Assembly (NCBI GenBank): GCA_964527995.1
Contig: CAZGRP010000001.1
Span: forward strand, 152,086-216,085
From: CAZGRP01 sp964527995
Lineage (GTDB): Bacteria; Zhuqueibacterota; Zhuqueibacteria; Oceanimicrobiales; CAZGRP01
Length of the DNA stretch: 64,000 bases
Direction: 5' to 3'
In this document: in pieces, positions 16,085-25,913 of the stretch
Position numbering within the stretch: position 1 is the stretch's first letter
Layout: every line of letters begins with the position of its first letter
Notes under the pieces: model-generated
The model's database searches: none
What the model was told of the DNA's origin: nothing
What the model saw: the letters and a program-made list of their open reading frames with translations, nothing else
Made by a program: the position numbers and the translations under genes

Positions 16085-17518
16085 ATGGATTTGTACGAGC
16101 GTTTCAAAGCCTTTGCCGACCAAGAAGGTCTTTTGCCGCGTGGCGAGCCTGTGTTGGCCGCCGTCTCCGGCGGCATCGACTCGATGGTGTTGCTGCATCT
16201 GCTGGTTCGGCTGCGTGATGAGCGCTCCTTCCGGCTAGGCGTGGCGCACATCCACCATGGCTTGCGCGGCAAGGCTGCAGACGCCGACGCCCGGTTTGTG
16301 GAGGAGGCTGCCAAGCGATTCGGTTGCGGGTTTCATCTACGCCGGGTCGATGCCGCGGCCGCGGCCACCGGGGGTGTGTCGCTCGAGCAGGCGGCTCGAG
16401 AGCTTCGCTACCGTGCCCTGGACCAGATCCGCAGCGACGGCCGATACGCCCGCGTCGCCGTGGCGCATACGGCGGACGATCAGTCCGAGACGGTGTTGCT
16501 CAACTTCCTCCGTGGCGCTGGCGTGCGCGGACTGGCCGGTATGCCGGCGAGACGCGGAGCAATTGTTCGGCCGCTGCTCTTCGCGTCACGCCAGACGATT
16601 GTCGGCTATGCCAGGGAGCGCGGCATCCGCTATCGCGACGACGTCACCAACGAGGATGTGCGTTTTCGTCGCAATCGGATTCGGCAGGAGCTCTTGCCCT
16701 ATCTGCAGCAGCACTTCAATCCAGACATTCGCCGGCTCCTGGTGCGGACGGCCGGTTTGTTTCGAGGGTATGAAGTAGATCTGCAACGGCGGGCAGAGCA
16801 GATGCTTGCGGATGTGACGCTGTTACAGGATCAATACAAAATTGTGCTTGATCTTGAGGCGTTTTTGGGTTATTTTAAATTAATTCGGTCTTATGCCATC
16901 TACTTGATTCTGGATAACTTGAAGTTGGGTCGCTCGGTTCTGGACCAGAATCGGACTGAGGCACTCCTGGGTTTGATCGAAAGACGCCGCATCGGCAGTC
17001 GCTTTCCGTTGGGGCGTGGCTGGGAGGTACTGGTGGATCGCGGCGCCATCGTGTTTCAGAAACAAGCGGTTGCGGCCGGCGAAGTGGAGGTCAAAGCCGA
17101 CCGTGAAGTGCCCATTCCGCAGTTTGGCCTTGTCTTCAAAAGTCGCCTGCTTTCACATCTTCCGCCCAATTGGAGTACGGATTGCAGATATGTCGAAGTC
17201 GTCGACTACGATGCTGTGGGAGAGCAGCTGCGGATGCGTCCCTTTCGTGCCGGCGACCGGTTTTGGCCGTTGAACGCTCCAGGTTTCAAGAAAGTGGGTG
17301 ACTTTTTCACCGACCAGAAGGTACCGCTTCATCTTCGCCCGCATGTCCCCATCCTGGAAGGCAGTCAGGGAATCGTCTGGGTGTGTGGGTTTCGGATGGA
17401 TCATCGCTTTCGAGTGACGGAGCGGACGAGGCGATTCCTGCAAATCGAGATTGTAAAGGCTCCCCCATGGATGACCTGGCCATTCAGAGATTCAAAGAAG
17501 GAAGATTCCCAATCCTGA
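16085..17518 (+). CDS. tilS: tRNA(Ile)-lysidine synthase
   Basis: A 477-residue PP-loop ATPase that attaches lysine to cytidine 34 of tRNA-Ile2 (CAU) so that it reads AUA. The PP-loop SGGIDS lies at about residues 28-33, followed by VAHIHHGLRGKAADADARF near 54 and VAHTADDQSETVLLNFLRGAG near 131-150, all family motifs. The C-terminal third (TilS_C-like) ends with IVWVCGFRMDHRFRVTERT. It overlaps hpt by 52 bases. The order tilS-hpt-ftsH is widely conserved in bacteria, which supports the call. Confidence 0.95.
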   Translation: MDLYERFKAFADQEGLLPRGEPVLAAVSGGIDSMVLLHLLVRLRDERSFRLGVAHIHHGLRGKAADADARFVEEAAKRFGCGFHLRRVDAAAAATGGVSLEQAARELRYRALDQIRSDGRYARVAVAHTADDQSETVLLNFLRGAGVRGLAGMPARRGAIVRPLLFASRQTIVGYARERGIRYRDDVTNEDVRFRRNRIRQELLPYLQQHFNPDIRRLLVRTAGLFRGYEVDLQRRAEQMLADVTLLQDQYKIVLDLEAFLGYFKLIRSYAIYLILDNLKLGRSVLDQNRTEALLGLIERRRIGSRFPLGRGWEVLVDRGAIVFQKQAVAAGEVEVKADREVPIPQFGLVFKSRLLSHLPPNWSTDCRYVEVVDYDAVGEQLRMRPFRAGDRFWPLNAPGFKKVGDFFTDQKVPLHLRPHVPILEGSQGIVWVCGFRMDHRFRVTERTRRFLQIEIVKAPPWMTWPFRDSKKEDSQS

Positions 17519-18012
17519 TCTCCGCGGACGAGATCGCGCGCAAAGTGGAGGAGTTGGGGAAGAGAATCGCGGCCGATTATGCCGGCAAATCCCCCATCCT
17601 GATCGGCGTGCTCAACGGCGGTGTGGTGTTTTTTGCCGATCTTTTGCGCCAGTTGGATATCGACTGCGAGGTGGACTTCATCAAGATCTCCAGCTATGGA
17701 AACGCGATGAAGACTTCGGGGCAGGTGAAAATCAAGAAACATCTTGACGCCGATATTACCGGCCGCCATGTGCTCGTGGTGGAGGACATTGTCGATTCCG
17801 GATACTCCGTGCGATTCCTGCAGAAGGTTCTGGAGGAACTCCACCCTAAGAGCCTCCGCTTTGTATCGCTTCTGGTCAAAGAAGGAGCGGCACAGGTGGA
17901 CTATGAGGTCGACTACGTCGGTTTCCAGATTCCGAACCGCTTCGTGGTGGGCTATGGGCTCGACTATGCCCAGAAGCTTCGCAACCTGCCTCATATCTAC
18001 GTGATGGACTGA
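17467..18012 (+). CDS. hpt: Hypoxanthine phosphoribosyltransferase
   Basis: A 181-residue purine salvage enzyme forming IMP/GMP from hypoxanthine/guanine and PRPP. The PRPP-binding loop is LVVEDIVDSGYS at about residues 99-110; PILIGVLNGGVVFFADLL near 42 and the C-terminal PNRFVVGYGLDY near 155 are family features. The ATG at 17467 (AAAGG upstream) lies 52 bases inside tilS, and length then matches the family. A longer frame to 17383 adds residues unlike any Hpt. Confidence 0.95.
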   Translation: MDDLAIQRFKEGRFPILISADEIARKVEELGKRIAADYAGKSPILIGVLNGGVVFFADLLRQLDIDCEVDFIKISSYGNAMKTSGQVKIKKHLDADITGRHVLVVEDIVDSGYSVRFLQKVLEELHPKSLRFVSLLVKEGAAQVDYEVDYVGFQIPNRFVVGYGLDYAQKLRNLPHIYVMD

Positions 18013-18046
18013 AAATGATTCGACAGCTTTGTCTAGAGGTTTGACG

Positions 18047-20110
<2,064 letters not shown>

Positions 20111-20139
20111 CCGAGCTGGCAGGGCGGAGAGGTGACGTG

Positions 20140-21741
20140 ATGGAGAGTGGGGTTTTTCGGCTGCCCGATGTCGCACCCGGGATTATCGTCGCCTGGGGGA
20201 TCGGCATCTTCGCAATCTGGTTTCTCTACCGACATAATCCGTATTTCAGCAGAGCCAAGATGGTGACGAGTAGTTTGTCGTTGACGGCTCTGCTTTTTTT
20301 TGTACTGCTCTACTTCTGGTATCGCGATCTGCCGCCGGCTAACCCAGCGCGTGTCGCCGTCTTCGCGATGGTCGACGAGAGTTCCGGCCAGGGCCGGATC
20401 TCCCCCCTGAGCCTTCTCATTCCTGAGATTACTACGGCGGCGCTGTCTGGAAACGAGAAAGAACTGCTGCCGTATCGCCTGCACTGGCTACTTGAGGTGC
20501 TCCAGGCCGACTCGTTGAGCGACCGAGGCTATTTGCGGCGTTTGTCCAAGGAACTTGGTCTCGACTATGCCTTCTGGGGTTCTTTCCGCGCTGCGGGGGA
20601 CGGCGGAGCTGAAGTGGAGATTTCATGGGAGGCGTATCGGCCCAGCAAGGACAAAATCGTGCGCCGATGGCGCTCCAGGCTGGCCCTCGGTTCCCTGAGC
20701 CGCTCGGCCCAAGAGATGGAGCAACTGATCTCGTCGGGTTCGATGAATGACGGCGTTCGGCGAACGCCCTTCGATGGCCTCCCCGCCGAGCAGATACGCG
20801 CGTATGCTGAAGCCGAATACTTCAGGTGGCAACACCAGAGCCGCCCCATGTACGCAGCCGTGGAAAGAGCCGCCGGACCCGACAGCAGTTTTACGCCGGC
20901 GCTTCTGCTTTGGGCGGAAGGGTTGATCGACTCGGCCGCTGCCCGGCGTGAACGCGGTCTCGAGGAAGAGGCGTATCCCTACTTCCGTGCTGCCAAACGC
21001 CTTCTGCTGAAAGCCCTCGAGGCGGACTCCACAAACGCGACGGCTTGCCGGTTACTCGGTACGATCTATCTGTGGAACGAGCGCTGGACTGAGGCCGAGA
21101 ACTACTTGATTCGCTCCCAGCGCTACAACTGGTGGCAGCCGCGACTCTACACAGAAGTCAGCCGCCTGCATCCGTCGCGCTATCCCGCATTTGGGGTCGA
21201 GAACGAGAGAAAACTGTACGAGAGGGCCATCTACATCTTTCCGGGCTACCTGGAGGCCTACCTCGACCTTGCCAACTACTACGAGTTCCGGCATCAGTGG
21301 AAACGTTCCATTGAGGTCCTCGAGACCTACCTGCGGCTGAACCCCAACTCGGTGGACGCCCTGATGGCCCTGGGCCGCCTCTATGTGAACCACCACGACC
21401 TGATAGATATCTTGCGCGTGTACCAGAGGATTGTCGACCTCGATCCAGGCAATGCCGACGCTTACTACGACCTTGGGGTCGCCTACTATAACCACGAAGA
21501 TTTTGACACCGCCGAGAAGTTTTTCAAGAAAGCCATCGAGGTGAGTGATCACCTCAACTCGCACCTCTACCTGGCCATCATCTATAAGGAGCGAGGCGAC
21601 GAGGACAAGGCGGTCGAGGAGTTGCGATATCGGCTGAAGCATCGACGCGGCCGCAACGATCGTTACGCCGAAGAAGCTCGCAAGGTTCTCTTTGAGATCA
21701 TGAGCAAACGGGGGCTGCCCGTGAACAAAGACCAGCCGTAG
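20140..21741 (+). CDS. TPR-repeat membrane protein
   Basis: A 533-residue protein with two N-terminal helices (IIVAWGIGIFAIWFLY near 15-30 and SLSLTALLFFVLLYFWY near 45-60), a central domain (about 70-200, with PARVAVFAMVDE, and LGLDYAFWGSF resembling CsgG/adenylate-cyclase-associated TPR proteins) and at least five tetratricopeptide repeats from ~300 to 525 (for example NADAYYDLGVAYYNHEDFDTA). It is probably an inner-membrane scaffold. The ATG at 20140 has GGAGAGG upstream. It is 29 bases after ftsH and 9 before folP in an evident operon. Function unknown. Confidence 0.75.
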   Translation: MESGVFRLPDVAPGIIVAWGIGIFAIWFLYRHNPYFSRAKMVTSSLSLTALLFFVLLYFWYRDLPPANPARVAVFAMVDESSGQGRISPLSLLIPEITTAALSGNEKELLPYRLHWLLEVLQADSLSDRGYLRRLSKELGLDYAFWGSFRAAGDGGAEVEISWEAYRPSKDKIVRRWRSRLALGSLSRSAQEMEQLISSGSMNDGVRRTPFDGLPAEQIRAYAEAEYFRWQHQSRPMYAAVERAAGPDSSFTPALLLWAEGLIDSAAARRERGLEEEAYPYFRAAKRLLLKALEADSTNATACRLLGTIYLWNERWTEAENYLIRSQRYNWWQPRLYTEVSRLHPSRYPAFGVENERKLYERAIYIFPGYLEAYLDLANYYEFRHQWKRSIEVLETYLRLNPNSVDALMALGRLYVNHHDLIDILRVYQRIVDLDPGNADAYYDLGVAYYNHEDFDTAEKFFKKAIEVSDHLNSHLYLAIIYKERGDEDKAVEELRYRLKHRRGRNDRYAEEARKVLFEIMSKRGLPVNKDQP

Positions 21742-21750
21742 GAGGACTCG

Positions 21751-22965
21751 ATGGCCGACCTCAAACTGCGCCGTGTTCATTTCCCTACCGAGATTGACCT
21801 CAAGGCGGAGCTGGAGCGTCTGGGAGTCTCCGGGCAGGATCTCGATGTCGCTCGGTGGAATGGCGGGGTCGTCTTCATTAGGTTGTCGGGTCTGGAACGC
21901 GAAGCCCTTCAAAGTCTAAAAGAACACTTTCGTCGTCTTGGTGGCGGCTGTGTGGTCGGAGCGGAGGGTTCCGGTCAATCAGGCGCTCTTCTATGCGGCA
22001 CGCGCTACACCTATTCGGAGCTGCTCTCCTGGCTGGCGTCTGCTGCCTCAGGCATGCATGGGTTGGCCCGCGCACTTCGATTCGTCCTTACCGAGCAGAC
22101 CACGAAGCCGACTTTCCTCGACTGCCGTGGCCGCCGCCTGGACTACACTCGCCGGACGCTGATCATGGGCATTATCAATTGCACGCCGGATTCCTTTTAC
22201 GCTGGCAGCCGCGTGCAAGAGGTCGATGCCGCCGTGGCCGCCGGAGTCCGCATGGCTGCGGAAGGCGCGGACCTTCTCGACATCGGTGGCGAGTCCACGC
22301 GTCCGGGCAGCGAGCCGGTTTCCGTGCAGGAGGAAATCGATCGCGTGCTTCCGGTCATCGAGAAGTTGCACTCGCAGGTGGAGGCGGCGATTTCCATCGA
22401 CACCTACAAGGCACGGGTGGCAGAGGCCGCCCTGGAGGCCGGGGCAAACATGGTCAACGATATCAGTGGGTTGCGCTTCGACCCGGAGATGGCCGAGTGT
22501 GTCCGGCGCTACGAGGCTGCGATCGTCGTCATGCACATCAAGGGGCGGCCGAGGGATATGCAGCAGAATCCTGAGTACCGAGACCTGATGGCGGAGTTGC
22601 ACGATTACTTCGCCGAGCGAATCTCGTTCTGTGAGTCTCATGGCATCTCCCGAGAGAGGATCATCCTCGATCCTGGAATCGGCTTCGGGAAACGCTATGA
22701 GCACAACTACGAAATCTTGCGGCGCCTGCGAGAGCTGTCGGAGTTTAGCCAGGCTGTGCTGATCGGACCGTCGAGGAAGTCGTTCTTGGGCGCCGCCCTG
22801 GGTCTGCCGCCGGAAGAGCGTCTCGAGGGCACCGCCGCCGCGGTTACGATCGGAATCCAGAATGGTGCCGACATCGTTCGAGTACATGACGTCGCTGAGA
22901 TGGCTCGGGTCGCCCGCGTCGCCGATCTGTTGGCTGGGAAATCGCAGCTCGGGGAGGGATCATGA
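21751..22965 (+). CDS. folP: Dihydropteroate synthase with N-terminal extension
   Basis: Joins p-aminobenzoate to the pterin pyrophosphate in folate synthesis. The 404-residue product carries the DHPS barrel from about residue 130: LIMGIINCTPDSFYAG, then DLLDIGGESTRPGSEPV near 174-190, ISIDTYKARVAEAALEAG, and the C-terminal IGPSRKSFLGAALG near 339. These include the pterin-binding Asp/Asn and pABA loop. The first ~130 residues are an added domain (with ALQSLKEHFRRLGGG) that resembles nothing I can name; single-domain DHPS are about 280 residues. The last codons overlap cdaA by ATGA, and folP-cdaA adjacency is seen in Bacteroidota relatives. Confidence 0.93.
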   Translation: MADLKLRRVHFPTEIDLKAELERLGVSGQDLDVARWNGGVVFIRLSGLEREALQSLKEHFRRLGGGCVVGAEGSGQSGALLCGTRYTYSELLSWLASAASGMHGLARALRFVLTEQTTKPTFLDCRGRRLDYTRRTLIMGIINCTPDSFYAGSRVQEVDAAVAAGVRMAAEGADLLDIGGESTRPGSEPVSVQEEIDRVLPVIEKLHSQVEAAISIDTYKARVAEAALEAGANMVNDISGLRFDPEMAECVRRYEAAIVVMHIKGRPRDMQQNPEYRDLMAELHDYFAERISFCESHGISRERIILDPGIGFGKRYEHNYEILRRLRELSEFSQAVLIGPSRKSFLGAALGLPPEERLEGTAAAVTIGIQNGADIVRVHDVAEMARVARVADLLAGKSQLGEGS

Positions 22966-23747
22966 AGCTTGGTTTGGAACTTTTTCGCGTCGGATTCTTG
23001 ACGGTATCGGTTTTCGACATTCTCGACATCCTGCTGATTGCCCTCATTCTTTACAAGCTTTACCTGTTTATCCGCGGCTCGCGAGCGGCTCAGATGACTG
23101 TGGGGCTCATCGTCATACTGGCTATCTCCGTGCTCGTCCGCCTGTTCAACATGAATGCAGCCACCTGGATCTTCGATAAGCTGCAGACCGTATGGCTGAT
23201 TGCATTCGTTGTCATCTTTCAGCCTGAGTTGAGGAGGATGCTGCTGCATCTAGGGCAGAGCCGGCTGATACAGTACTTCGTGCCGCTGACTGGAGGTAAA
23301 TTCTTGGATGAAGTTGTCAAAGCTTCTGCAGAGCTGTCAAAGCGAGGCTACGGCGGCTTGATTGTGCTGCCGCGAGAGTCCGGAATCAAGTCGATCGTGG
23401 AGACGGGCTTCAAGCTGCAAGCCGAGGTTTCCGCGCCGTTGATCGTGTCGATTTTCCACCCGCGTTCTCCTTTGCATGACGGAGCGATCGTGATTCAGAA
23501 CGATTTGATCGAAGCCGCGAAATGTATCCTGCCTCTGAGCGAGGACCCGCATATTGACCAGGCCATTGGCACGCGTCACCGGGCAGCTCTGGGACTGTCG
23601 GAAGAGTCGGATGCCGTCGTCGTGGTTGTGTCCGAAGAGACCGGACAAATCTCGGTGGCCGTCGATGGCAAGCTGATCCGTGACCTCGATGACGAGTCGG
23701 TACGCGCTCTGCTGCGGGACGCCTTCAAGATTCTTCCGGCCAACTAG
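22962..23747 (+). CDS. cdaA: Diadenylate cyclase, CdaA type
   Basis: Makes cyclic di-AMP from two ATP at the inner membrane. The 261-residue protein has three N-terminal hydrophobic segments (about 18-90: LDILLIALILYKLYLFI, MTVGLIVILAISVLVRLF, VWLIAFVVIFQPELRRM) followed by the DisA_N domain with the catalytic motifs HDGAIVI near 172 and GTRHRAALGLSEESDA near 203-218. Length and layout match CdaA, not DisA. No cdaR-like regulator follows. Confidence 0.95.
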   Translation: MKLGLELFRVGFLTVSVFDILDILLIALILYKLYLFIRGSRAAQMTVGLIVILAISVLVRLFNMNAATWIFDKLQTVWLIAFVVIFQPELRRMLLHLGQSRLIQYFVPLTGGKFLDEVVKASAELSKRGYGGLIVLPRESGIKSIVETGFKLQAEVSAPLIVSIFHPRSPLHDGAIVIQNDLIEAAKCILPLSEDPHIDQAIGTRHRAALGLSEESDAVVVVVSEETGQISVAVDGKLIRDLDDESVRALLRDAFKILPAN

Positions 23748-23885
23748 TCCACCGTTCGGGAATTCCTGCCTCTGAACAGCTTCCGACCTGGCGGCCCGGA
23801 TTGCAAACCGACCCTTGGGGCTGCATGCTCTCGAGCCTGCTTTCTCGACGCAGCGGGCGGAGGTTGACATCGTACGGAGGGAGAA

Positions 23886-23999
23886 ATGAGGCTCAGTCGG
23901 TGGCTCGGGCGATATCGATGGTTCCGCCGTTTGACGCACTGGCTGTTCGGATGGCAGTGGCACAAGCGGCGGCCGTGGCAGAAATCACGGGATTGTTAA
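23886..23999 (+). CDS. Possible Trp/Arg-rich micropeptide, 37 residues
   Basis: An ATG at 23886 is preceded by GGAGGGAGAA, an unusually strong ribosome site in otherwise empty DNA. The 37-codon frame has 7 Trp and 10 Arg (MRLSRWLGRYRWFRRLTHWL at the start), a composition of a basic, membrane-active or RNA-binding peptide. It starts 138 bases after cdaA and has no promoter of its own that I can see. No similarity is recognised; chance cannot be excluded because the sequence is short. Confidence 0.4.
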   Translation: MRLSRWLGRYRWFRRLTHWLFGWQWHKRRPWQKSRDC

Positions 24000-24553
24000 A
24001 GTTTTGTCACGAGATGGTTTGTGTTTACATTCCTCTTGCTATTTTAGTCTGAATTCTTTATAATTAGAAGCCCAAATAGCCCCGATTTGGTACGATCCGG
24101 CGGAGAGCCGAAACCCGAATCGAATACCACGAAAATGGCCCCGCTTACCACCCGAATCGAGTACCGCCCATCCGATTGGCGGCGTGCATCGCGACAAGGA
24201 GGTAGGACGCAAACCCGCCCTCAGCCCGTTCAAACTTGGTTTTTCAGACAGGGGAGAATGAGGCAGTCGATCGCCGTAGACCGTCGCTTAAAGGTTCTTT
24301 CTCAGTCCACCGATAAGACAAGAAGAGCAACGGCGCGATGATTGTGCCTCTCTTTAGGGAAACCAGTCCACACTGATAGACTCGTCCAAGATTCTTCGGG
24401 CTCGCTTTGGAAGCTGATAGCCGGCGGCCTCTCTGCTGCCGACATTTATTTTTTGCAGATTGTTGTCGATCATTTTTGCATAGCCCTTCCGCACCTACTG
24501 CAGGAGGCTGAGACATGGGCAGACAAGGAGTGTTCAATCATTCGGAGGCTCAG
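24000..24553 (+). other. Non-coding stretch with a promoter and long leader
   Basis: 554 bases without a convincing gene. A near-consensus promoter lies at 24036-24064, so an untranslated leader of about 480 bases would precede the outer-membrane protein gene at 24554. An AAGGAGG at 24198-24204 has no start codon at a usable distance, and a 27-codon ATG frame at 24258 has its ribosome site too close. GC content falls in this stretch. No terminator hairpin or riboswitch class is recognised. Confidence 0.5.
24036..24064 (+). promoter_or_regulatory. Near-consensus sigma70-like promoter
   Basis: TTGCTA (24036-24041), 17 bases, TATAAT (24059-24064), the only perfect -10 box found. It probably drives the outer-membrane protein gene at 24554. 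Confidence 0.6.
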
Positions 24554-25726
24554 ATGAAGAAGTCAACAGTGTTCTTGCTGACTGCCCTGCTGTTGCTGCC
24601 AGCGGCTGGCTCGGCGCAACTGCTGAATGGTGGACACGGTTTGAACTATGTCCACTCGGCTCGAACCCTGGAGCCCGGGTGGTTGACTTTGTCCGGACAC
24701 ACGCGCTTCTGGGGCAAAGTGGGCGAGTTTAACACGGCTCAAGGACTGGAGGCCGCCACATACTGGGTCGTTCAGGGAAGTTTGGTGCTTAACTACGGGC
24801 TCTCCAAACACATCGAGTTCGCCATCAACCCGGTTGTCTACCAGGATACTCACCAGGGAAGCAACGGCTACAACGTTCCCGATGACATCTTCGTGAGCCT
24901 GAAGTTCGGCTCCTATGGCGCCACCGGGAGCAGCCTCACCTTTGGCGGGCTTCTCGCGGGTCGTTTTCCGACGGGTAAATACCACAACGCCCCCTTTGAA
25001 CCGTACAGCACGGACAGGGTGAGTTTTGGGTTTCTGGGTCTGGTGACCTACTCCCAGGATCCGCTGTATCCGCAAGACGCCACGCAGGTCTTCGTGAATC
25101 TGGGCTACTGGAACTACAACGACGTCGGCCAAATGCTCGGCCGCGGCAGCCGTCGGGTTCAGAGGGTAAACAATTTGTCCCAAGAGATACGGTACGGCGT
25201 CGGGGTTCGCATTCCGGCTGACAAGTTCGACTTCTTCACCGAGTTTTGGGGCAGTGCCTTCCTGCAGCGTCCACCCAAGGCGGCCTACAGCCGGGAAGAC
25301 CTGCTCTTCCTGGCCCCGGGCGTTGTCTACAAGCCGTACCGATGGCTGTCTTTGCGATTCTCCAGTGACTTCCGGCTGGCAGGCACCAGCAATAGCACCG
25401 ACTACAGCCTGGTGGGACGCATCGCAAACCTGCCCAACTACCCAGGCTGGCGCGTGAACCTCAGCACCAAGATCGTCCTTCTGCCTTCGTCCATCTATCA
25501 CACCAGCGAGCGCGACGTCCTGATGCAGAAAGCGGAAAGCCGCCGGGAACTTTTCGAACAGATCATACGGGAACAGCGGCAGACCGAATCGGCCGAAAAG
25601 GAGCTCGAACGCATCAAGGAAGAGCGTCGCAAGGCCGAGCGCGAGTTGGAGAGATTGCGGCGAATCCTCGAAGGCGAGGCCAAGAAGGCACAGAACAACA
25701 CGCGCAAACCTGAAGTCAAACCCTAG
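24554..25726 (+). CDS. Outer-membrane beta-barrel protein with C-terminal coiled coil
   Basis: A 390-residue exported protein: signal peptide MKKSTVFLLTALLLLPAAGSA, then alternating beta strands rich in aromatic residues and Gly (GWLTLSGHTRFWGKVGEF, SLTFGGLLAGRFPTGKY, LSLRFSSDFRLAG) to about 330, typical of an outer-membrane barrel. The final ~60 residues are a highly charged helix of the form RREREL/ERLRRIL, a probable periplasmic coiled coil. The ATG at 24554 has GGAGG upstream; 13 earlier codons to 24515 are not needed. A strong terminator follows. No function can be named. Confidence 0.7.
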   Translation: MKKSTVFLLTALLLLPAAGSAQLLNGGHGLNYVHSARTLEPGWLTLSGHTRFWGKVGEFNTAQGLEAATYWVVQGSLVLNYGLSKHIEFAINPVVYQDTHQGSNGYNVPDDIFVSLKFGSYGATGSSLTFGGLLAGRFPTGKYHNAPFEPYSTDRVSFGFLGLVTYSQDPLYPQDATQVFVNLGYWNYNDVGQMLGRGSRRVQRVNNLSQEIRYGVGVRIPADKFDFFTEFWGSAFLQRPPKAAYSREDLLFLAPGVVYKPYRWLSLRFSSDFRLAGTSNSTDYSLVGRIANLPNYPGWRVNLSTKIVLLPSSIYHTSERDVLMQKAESRRELFEQIIREQRQTESAEKELERIKEERRKAERELERLRRILEGEAKKAQNNTRKPEVKP

Positions 25727-25763
25727 CTCAAAGCAGCACTGCTGTAGAAACGCAGAGCGTTAT

Positions 25764-25800
25764 GAAAGCCTTCCGAGAAGCGGAAGGCTTTCTTGTTTGT
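25764..25800 (+). terminator. Rho-independent terminator
   Basis: A perfect 12-base-pair stem GAAAGCCTTCCG (25764-25775) / CGGAAGGCTTTC (25781-25792), loop AGAAG, then TTGTTTGT. Ends the outer-membrane protein message. Confidence 0.9.
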
Positions 25801-25830
25801 ACCACCACCGCGCCACGCTTGCCAAGGCAC

Positions 25831-25867
25831 AAAAAAAGAGGAAGCGGCTCAGAGAGCGCGCTTCCTC
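25831..25867 (-). terminator. Rho-independent terminator, minus strand
   Basis: Read leftward, a 9-bp stem GAGGAAGCG/CGCTTCCTC (25867-25838) is followed by seven T. Ends the FG-GAP/T9SS cargo message that stops at 25914. Confidence 0.9.
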
Positions 25868-25913
25868 CTGGTGAAAGCTCACTGCTGCCTGGCGGCAGGC
25901 TTGCTTCAAGCTG

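Noticed and set aside
24258..24341. 27-codon ATG frame in the leader after cdaA
   Set aside because: GGGGAG is only one base from the ATG and the product has no character; probably chance.
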